From Acidobacteriaceae bacterium (lineage in GTDB: Bacteria; Acidobacteriota; Terriglobia; Terriglobales; Acidobacteriaceae), in NCBI GenBank assembly GCA_027452245.1, contig DAIDGW010000155.1, forward strand, positions 1-47,269: a DNA stretch of 47,269 bases, given 5' to 3'. The position numbers and the translations under genes were made by a program. The notes under the pieces were generated by a model. The model made no database searches. It was not told the DNA's origin and saw only the letters and a list, made by a program, of their open reading frames with translations. Shown here piece after piece: positions 43,124-47,269 of the stretch; within the stretch, counting starts at the first letter, position 1; every line of letters begins with the position of its first letter.

Positions 43124-43980
43124 GAAAGCTGCGACAGCTCCTTGTATGCCGGTGGAGGAGGTTGGTTGCGGCGGCGAAAAATCCATTGCAGCCGCCACAG
43201 GATTCCAGAAAACATGTAGAGCAGAGCGATCGCAAACAGTACTTGCCGCGAAAAAAACCAGATCAGTGCGAATAATCCTGCCATCAGCACGATCAGCCGG
43301 AATGGGCGGCGCGTTCCGAAATCAATGTCCTTGAAACTGTAAAACCGCCATGTGCTGACCATCAGATAACCCACTGCAGCCACCATGGCCACCCACGTCA
43401 ATGCCGTATACCACAAGGCAATCGGCTCTCCGGCTTCGAAGTGAACCACCGCCGCGATCACTCCCGCACCCGCGGGAATCGGCATGCCCACGAAATACTT
43501 CTTCCCCGGTCTGCCCGGATTCGAGGGTTGCGGATTGCTCGTGATGTTGAACCGCGCCAGCCGGCTGGCCCCCGCCATCAGGAACAGAAAACACGCGATC
43601 GCTCCCACCTGCGTCAGCTTGAGATGCCACTCATGCCACTCCGTCAGCAACACCGGTGGCATCAGATGAAATCCCCATGTCCACGCCAGCATTGCTGGTG
43701 CGACGCCGAACGTGATCACGTCGGCCAGCGAATCCAGTTCCCGGCCGAAGTCGCTGGTCGTGCCCGTCATGCGCGCAATTCGGCCGTCCAGGCCATCAAA
43801 CAGAACCGCAAATCCTATCGCCTTCGCGGCATCGTCCAGATGCCAATATTCGGCCGTGCTGGCGTACATCACCTGCAGAATCGCGTAAAACCCGAATGCC
43901 ATATTGGCCGTGGTAAAAAGCGAGGGCAGAATGTACATGCCCTTCGTCATTCGCCGCCGTTTCGGTGCCGGATCCGCCAT
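43120..43980 (-). CDS. pssA: CDP-diacylglycerol--serine O-phosphatidyltransferase
   Basis: Membrane enzyme making phosphatidylserine from CDP-diacylglycerol and serine. The 286 residues carry a perfect CDP-alcohol phosphotransferase signature, in order DG, AR, G, D and D, in the segment starting DGLDGRIARMTGTTSD and ending LDSLAD, near residues 62-87. Six or more hydrophobic helices surround it. It overlaps the psd stop by one base (TGATG), so psd and pssA are translationally coupled and together make phosphatidylethanolamine. Confidence 0.94.
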   Translation of the reverse strand: MADPAPKRRRMTKGMYILPSLFTTANMAFGFYAILQVMYASTAEYWHLDDAAKAIGFAVLFDGLDGRIARMTGTTSDFGRELDSLADVITFGVAPAMLAWTWGFHLMPPVLLTEWHEWHLKLTQVGAIACFLFLMAGASRLARFNITSNPQPSNPGRPGKKYFVGMPIPAGAGVIAAVVHFEAGEPIALWYTALTWVAMVAAVGYLMVSTWRFYSFKDIDFGTRRPFRLIVLMAGLFALIWFFSRQVLFAIALLYMFSGILWRLQWIFRRRNQPPPPAYKELSQLS

Positions 43981-44642
43981 CAGTTCCCTCTCTCGGCGCT
44001 CACCGCCTGCGCTCCCGCAAGCTCTCGCTTCTCTTGAAGATACGCCAATACCGACGCTCCGCCGCGTACCCGGTCCCCAACTTTTACTTTCACGCTGGCC
44101 CCCGAATCAAAAAGAACATCTACCCTGGATCCGAATTTGATCAGCCCGACCCGCTCTCCGCGCTCCACCCGATCGCCAATCTTTCGATTAAATACAATCC
44201 GCCGCGCCAGCAACCCCGCAATCTGCTTGAATACCACCATCTGGCCGCCGCCTTCCACCGTGACGATATTCTGCTCGTTCAGGTCGGCACACGTCCGGTT
44301 CATCGCATTCAGGAATTGCCCCGGCTGATACCGGACTTCCCGGATGACTCCAGCGATTGGAGAACGATTTACGTGGACATCAAAGACGCTCAGAAAGATG
44401 CTGATCCGGGTTCTTGGCTCCCCGCCCACGATGACTGGCGACACGTCCGTGATCTTTCCGTCTCCGGGCGAAACCACAGCACCAGGTTCCTGCGGAATGG
44501 CGCGCTCTGGGTCGCGGAAAAACCACAGAAAGAAAGCTGCCAGGAGGATTGGGATCACCGCCCAACCGGGCCGGGTCAGCCAGCCGATCAGAACAGCGAC
44601 TGCGAGCAGCGGAAGTCCATAGTAATATCCGTCACGCACCAT
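43980..44642 (-). CDS. psd: Phosphatidylserine decarboxylase
   Basis: Pyruvoyl enzyme that decarboxylates phosphatidylserine to phosphatidylethanolamine. 220 residues, the small form found in many Gram-negatives and archaea. Two hydrophobic helices are at the N-terminus (about residues 8-42). The self-cleavage site is KFGSRVD with Gly171-Ser172, and the conserved Asp61 (SPGDGKI) and His90 (FDVHVNRSP) complete the autoprocessing triad. It is the first gene of the envelope operon and the ATG lies just downstream of a perfect TATAAT. Confidence 0.93.
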   Translation of the reverse strand: MVRDGYYYGLPLLAVAVLIGWLTRPGWAVIPILLAAFFLWFFRDPERAIPQEPGAVVSPGDGKITDVSPVIVGGEPRTRISIFLSVFDVHVNRSPIAGVIREVRYQPGQFLNAMNRTCADLNEQNIVTVEGGGQMVVFKQIAGLLARRIVFNRKIGDRVERGERVGLIKFGSRVDVLFDSGASVKVKVGDRVRGGASVLAYLQEKRELAGAQAVSAERGN

Positions 44643-44655
44643 AGGGGAGATCTTA

Positions 44656-44661
44656 ATTATA
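44656..44661 (-). promoter_or_regulatory. Predicted -10 of the psd operon
   Basis: TATAAT on the minus strand lies 13 bases before the psd ATG, predicting a leader of only about 7 bases. There is no good -35 at the standard spacing. Confidence 0.45.
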
Positions 44662-44715
44662 GTGCAGGCCTACCGAAGGCACTCCTAAAACCCGCGGCAA
44701 TTTCGCAGGAAATAG

Positions 44716-44737
44716 AAAAAGGCGCTCGTCGCGCCTT
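44716..44737 (-). terminator. Intrinsic terminator of the DUF465 gene
   Basis: On the minus strand AAGGCGC and GCGCCTT pair perfectly around GACGA and run into TTTTT (A residues at 44716-44720 on the plus strand). It lies about 60 bases after the DUF465 stop and separates it from the psd operon. Confidence 0.8.
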
Positions 44738-44798
44738 CGGAACATACAAGATACCCTTTGACGGCCACAGCCGCCCGGAGTTCGTGAACTAGATCAAC

Positions 44799-45029
44799 CT
44801 ACGCTACGTGCGCGCCAAACTGCGCCCGATATTGCCGCTCAATCGATTCCATCTGGTCCTTGAGCCGCAGCTTGAGCTTTTTCAGGCGAACTTCTTCCAA
44901 CTTTTCGTCTTCGCTGAGATAACGTTTTTGGGTGAGTAAATCGAGGCGCTTCGAATACTGCGAGTGCTCCTGGGCCAATCTGCGGAATTCCTCGTGATTG
45001 GTCAGGAGTTGGTCTCTCGGAGTTAGCAT
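44799..45029 (-). CDS. DUF465 (YdcH-type) small helical protein
   Basis: Short all-helical protein of 76 residues related to the DUF465/YdcH family; function unknown. The ATG at 45029 has GGAGG 8 bases upstream. Recognisable: HEEFRRLAQEHSQYSKRLDLLTQ and the pattern DEKLEEVRLKKLKLRLKDQME, a two-helix hairpin seen in this family. Cytosolic. It is a single-gene unit ending at a strong terminator. Confidence 0.85.
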   Translation of the reverse strand: MLTPRDQLLTNHEEFRRLAQEHSQYSKRLDLLTQKRYLSEDEKLEEVRLKKLKLRLKDQMESIERQYRAQFGAHVA

Positions 45030-45155
45030 CCAGCCGACCTCCAAAACCGGGATTTATGCCGTCAGGCTAGCACAGCCCCAATGCCTGTTCAATGCCAAAA
45101 AAGTGGTGCAAAATGGGGTCTTAAGCCCGGGGTTGTCCGGAAGGAACTGCGCCTT

Positions 45156-45608
45156 CTATGGCAGTTTTCGCTGGTACGTTATGGCATCTTCCGGAGGACT
45201 CGAATAATACCCGCGCCGGCGCCCGGTCTCGACGAAACCAGACTTCTCATAGAACCGGCGCGGTGCAGCGCTCGATTCCCGGACCTCCAGAAATACGACC
45301 TGTCCATTTTCCTGCCGGGCACGTTCCAGCAGCGCCTTGAGGAGAATCGCGCCGATGCCTCTTCTGCGCACCTCTGGCGAGACGACAATGTTTTCCAGTT
45401 CCCACTCCTCGTCCACTTGTGTCGCCGCCAGGAAACCCTGCACGCCATCTTCTTCTGCGACCAGCAGCAACCGGAACGGAACTTGGCCCTCCTCGAACAC
45501 TGCGTGATACGCCTGCTCCCGCCAGTGCCCCGCAGTCGGAGAATCGCGCTCAATCTGCAGAATCGCGGGAATATCGTCGGCCACCGCATTGCGCACCCGC
45601 AAAGTCAT
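45156..45608 (-). CDS. rimI: Ribosomal-protein S18 alanine N-acetyltransferase RimI-like GNAT
   Basis: GNAT acetyltransferase of the RimI family, which acetylates the N-terminal alanine of ribosomal protein S18. 150 residues: VRNAVADDIPAILQIE start, WELENIVVSPEVRRRGIGAILLKALLE with the acetyl-CoA loop RRRGIG, and FYEKSGFVETGRRRGYYSSP at the end. Its placement behind tsaB is the usual bacterial arrangement (tsaB-rimI). A perfect hairpin lies in the 127-base gap between them. Confidence 0.9.
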   Translation of the reverse strand: MTLRVRNAVADDIPAILQIERDSPTAGHWREQAYHAVFEEGQVPFRLLLVAEEDGVQGFLAATQVDEEWELENIVVSPEVRRRGIGAILLKALLERARQENGQVVFLEVRESSAAPRRFYEKSGFVETGRRRGYYSSPPEDAITYQRKLP

Positions 45609-45683
45609 CTTTCACAATTTTAAAAACGCCACAAACTCGACTTGAAAGCATCGTCTCCCGAAAACACTCTCATCTCGACCGCA

Positions 45684-45712
45684 ACAGAATTTCCGGATAT
45701 CGGAAATTCTGT
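45684..45712. repeat. Perfect 12-base inverted repeat in the tsaB-rimI gap
   Basis: ACAGAATTTCCG (45684-45695) and CGGAAATTCTGT (45701-45712) are exact reverse complements with loop GATAT. It is not followed by a T-run on either strand, so it is not a normal terminator. Location: 24 bases after the tsaB stop and about 75 bases before the rimI start. Confidence 0.75.
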
Positions 45713-45735
45713 GGAGTGGAGAGACCTGCTGTCCG

Positions 45736-46416
45736 CTACGCCCGCGGCTTCGCAAATATCTCCGCGTCCGACCGCCGGATGTAATTCGCTTCCAGTTCCT
45801 CGGGCGCAACCGTTTCCCCCGCCGCGATCTTTTTGTATCCCATGGGAGCAATGGTCCCGGCGTTCACCGGAGCGATAAGCATCACACCGGCACTTGACCC
45901 CGCCATAAAATCGCTGATGCTCTTGTCTGGTGTCACCATCATGCCATCCGCCACACTCTCGCGGAAAGATTCCCGCACCGTAATCCGTTCCCCGATCCGC
46001 CGCGCCTGAGCCCCGCCAATTTCGTAATCGCCGACGTAAAGCTCGCCTCGGCCCGCATCCAGCAAAGTCGTGATCCGTCCAGTCTTTCCCGACGCAACCG
46101 CCACCGCCTCCAGCAGAGATACAGCCGCGATTGGCCTCTGCAGAATCTCCGCCAATCCCTTGATCGCCGCCAGTCCCACGCGCAGCCCGGTAAACGATCC
46201 CGGCCCCGACGCTACCACAAAGCCTCCGAGATCATTCTTGCCGAACCCATGCTGAGTTAGCAGCGCAGCGATCTGTGGAACCAGTTGTGCCGAAAACGTT
46301 CCTCCCGCGAGCGGAACTACATCCAGGACCCGAACCTCGCCCGCACCTTCCGCGCGCGCCAGCGCGATACTGCCATGCCTTCCCGAAGTGTCAGCAGAAA
46401 GGAGAAGCATTGTCAT
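45736..46416 (-). CDS. tsaB: tRNA threonylcarbamoyladenosine synthesis protein TsaB
   Basis: ASKHA-fold protein that pairs with TsaD and TsaE to make t6A at tRNA position 37. The ATG at 46416 (or the one two codons later) gives 226 residues beginning MTMLLLSADTSG, the family start. GPGSFTGLRVGLAAIKGLAE is the diagnostic segment near residue 70-90, and LLDAGRGELYVGDY follows. The frame can be extended to 46488 into the epimerase gene; that part looks noncoding. It is followed by rimI. Confidence 0.9.
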   Translation of the reverse strand: MTMLLLSADTSGRHGSIALARAEGAGEVRVLDVVPLAGGTFSAQLVPQIAALLTQHGFGKNDLGGFVVASGPGSFTGLRVGLAAIKGLAEILQRPIAAVSLLEAVAVASGKTGRITTLLDAGRGELYVGDYEIGGAQARRIGERITVRESFRESVADGMMVTPDKSISDFMAGSSAGVMLIAPVNAGTIAPMGYKKIAAGETVAPEELEANYIRRSDAEIFAKPRA

Positions 46417-46432
46417 TCGGAGGAATGCCCGG

Positions 46433-46831
46433 TTAGTGCCCTTCCACCAGTTCCAGCAGCACTCCGCCCGCGCTTGCAGGATGAACAAAGATGTAGCGGT
46501 GCCCGCCCGCTCCCCGCTTGATCTCTTCCGATACCAGCCGCACGCCGTCTTTCTTTAATTTCTCCACCGCGGCTTCCAGATTGGGTACGCGCAGGCAGAC
46601 GTGATGCAGTCCCTCACCGCGCTTGGCGATGAACTTGGCAATCGTCGAGTCGTCCGACGTGGCTTCGAGCAGTTCAATCCGGCTCTCGCCCACCGGAACC
46701 ATCACTAGCTTCACCCGCTCATGCTCGACTGTCTCTTCTGCCGACACTGCCAGTCCCAGCTTCTCGTAAATGCCTTTCGCCGCCGCCAGCGACTTCACCG
46801 CAACCCCGAGATGATCGATCTTCACGGTCAT
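46433..46831 (-). CDS. mce: Methylmalonyl-CoA epimerase
   Basis: Glyoxalase-fold enzyme that interconverts (R)- and (S)-methylmalonyl-CoA in propionate metabolism. The 132 residues show the metal ligands of the family: His in KIDHLGVAV, His in GEGLHHVCLRV and Glu in GGVLLELVEGH. The leader holds AGGGG, which lies in the dispersed repeat just upstream. It is closely linked to meaB, as expected for the methylmalonyl-CoA mutase module. Confidence 0.93.
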   Translation of the reverse strand: MTVKIDHLGVAVKSLAAAKGIYEKLGLAVSAEETVEHERVKLVMVPVGESRIELLEATSDDSTIAKFIAKRGEGLHHVCLRVPNLEAAVEKLKKDGVRLVSEEIKRGAGGHRYIFVHPASAGGVLLELVEGH

Positions 46832-46838
46832 AATCCCC

Positions 46839-46875
46839 TGTCATTCCGAGGAGCGTAGCGATGAGGAATCTGCTT
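46839..46875 (-). repeat. Dispersed repeat, copy 2, overlapping the meaB 3' end
   Basis: Reverse complement of this segment matches 18141-18176 with about three differences over 36 bases. It supplies the last codons of meaB (ADSSSLRSSE), and the TGA stop lies inside it. The copy abuts the ribosome site of the epimerase gene. Copies at gene ends suggest insertion or retention at a stop codon. Confidence 0.75.
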
Positions 46876-47269
46876 GCCCCGCCAATTCCTCCACCACCGT
46901 ATACGGATCGCGCTTGTGCGCCGCTACGTCGGCTGCGAGCCCGGCTGCCTTTCCATCCCCCAGTTGCTTCCGCGCCTTTTCCAGCATGGCATCGCGCAGC
47001 ATTTCAATCAGCCGCTCCTGCCAGTTTTCCACCCGCTTTTTCTGCGCGAGATTCTCCTTCTTCAGATACTCCTCATAACTGCTAATCGCCGCCGCCAACT
47101 CCACCACACCCGTTCCTTCGCTGGCCACGGTCTTCACGATCGGCGGAGTCCATCCGTCCCGCCGGACCGCCAGCGATTGCAGCGCACGAATCTCGCGCTC
47201 CACGCGCTCGGCTCCCTCGCGATCGCTCTTATTGATGACGAAGATGTCGGCGATTTCCATGATGCCGGC
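46841..47269 (-). CDS. meaB: MeaB/ArgK-type methylmalonyl-CoA mutase-associated GTPase, C-terminal part
   Basis: GTPase that protects and reloads the B12-dependent methylmalonyl-CoA mutase. Only the 3' part is inside the window; the frame is open to the right edge. Seen: the G4 motif NKSD in EIADIFVINKSDREGAERV, then VKTVASEGTGVVELAAAI and the helical C-terminal dimer part RVENWQERLIEMLRDAMLE. The product ends ADSSSLRSSE, which is encoded by the dispersed repeat and is probably not a functional tail. It is linked to the epimerase gene 9 bases downstream. Confidence 0.92.
   Translation of the reverse strand, partial: AGIMEIADIFVINKSDREGAERVEREIRALQSLAVRRDGWTPPIVKTVASEGTGVVELAAAISSYEEYLKKENLAQKKRVENWQERLIEMLRDAMLEKARKQLGDGKAAGLAADVAAHKRDPYTVVEELAGQADSSSLRSSE

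Overview
The window is about 47 kb of bacterial chromosome, GC-rich and densely coded, most like Acidobacteriota (class Terriglobia, the Koribacter/Sulfotelmatobacter type). This is inferred from the gene content, because no rRNA or tRNA gene is visible. The supporting content is several large exported metallopeptidases plus a tricorn-like protease, a Gram-negative envelope (LptE, RlpA, FtsB), menaquinone made by the futalosine route (MqnD), a methylmalonyl-CoA module (epimerase and MeaB), and a tyrosine/tryptophan-rich YXWGXW exported protein. There is no phage, integrase, insertion sequence or CRISPR array. This looks like core and clade-specific chromosome, not an island.

Layout. 1-5.0 kb: pyrophosphatase, a 0.6-kb stretch without a supported gene, an M13 peptidase and thiC with its terminator. 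5.0-10.7 kb (minus strand): a phd-vapC-marC operon with overlapping genes, an M28 glutamate-carboxypeptidase-like enzyme, and proBA. 10.8-16.5 kb: methyltransferase, tmk, an arsR/SRPBCC pair behind a palindromic promoter, an M61 peptidase followed 3 bp later by an FMN-dependent hydroxyacid oxidase. 16.5-25.5 kb: HIT protein, a small protein plus rlpA, an Ig-like lipoprotein, two unrecognised genes (one a 53-residue membrane protein), bioY, mqnD, a HAD hydrolase, a sugar-nucleotide-type epimerase, a GAF/HD-GYP protein and a CDF transporter. 25.6-34.3 kb: topA, a cysteine synthase, a hypothetical, a truncated NTF2-like gene, the YXWGXW protein, an amidohydrolase and an aminotransferase. 34.3-41 kb: tricorn-like protease, PAS protein, phosphoglucomutase/ftsB and cutA. 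41-44.6 kb (minus strand): a tightly overlapping envelope operon psd-pssA-(asd-like)-lptE-tlpA. 44.8-47.3 kb: a DUF465 protein, rimI, tsaB, methylmalonyl-CoA epimerase and the truncated 3' part of meaB.

Most notable: (i) marC is translationally coupled to a VapC toxin and its Phd-type antitoxin, behind a near-consensus promoter that carries two TGACTAGTCA palindromes and predicts a leaderless mRNA. (ii) An aspartate-semialdehyde-dehydrogenase-like protein has alanine at the expected catalytic cysteine position and sits inside the phosphatidylethanolamine/LptE operon. (iii) A dispersed repeat present at 18.1 kb also encodes the last ten residues of MeaB at 46.8 kb. (iv) Several perfect inverted repeats lie in intergenic DNA. 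I see no clearly new multigene defence or biosynthetic system. Operons, start codons and regulatory calls below rest on reading the sequence only.
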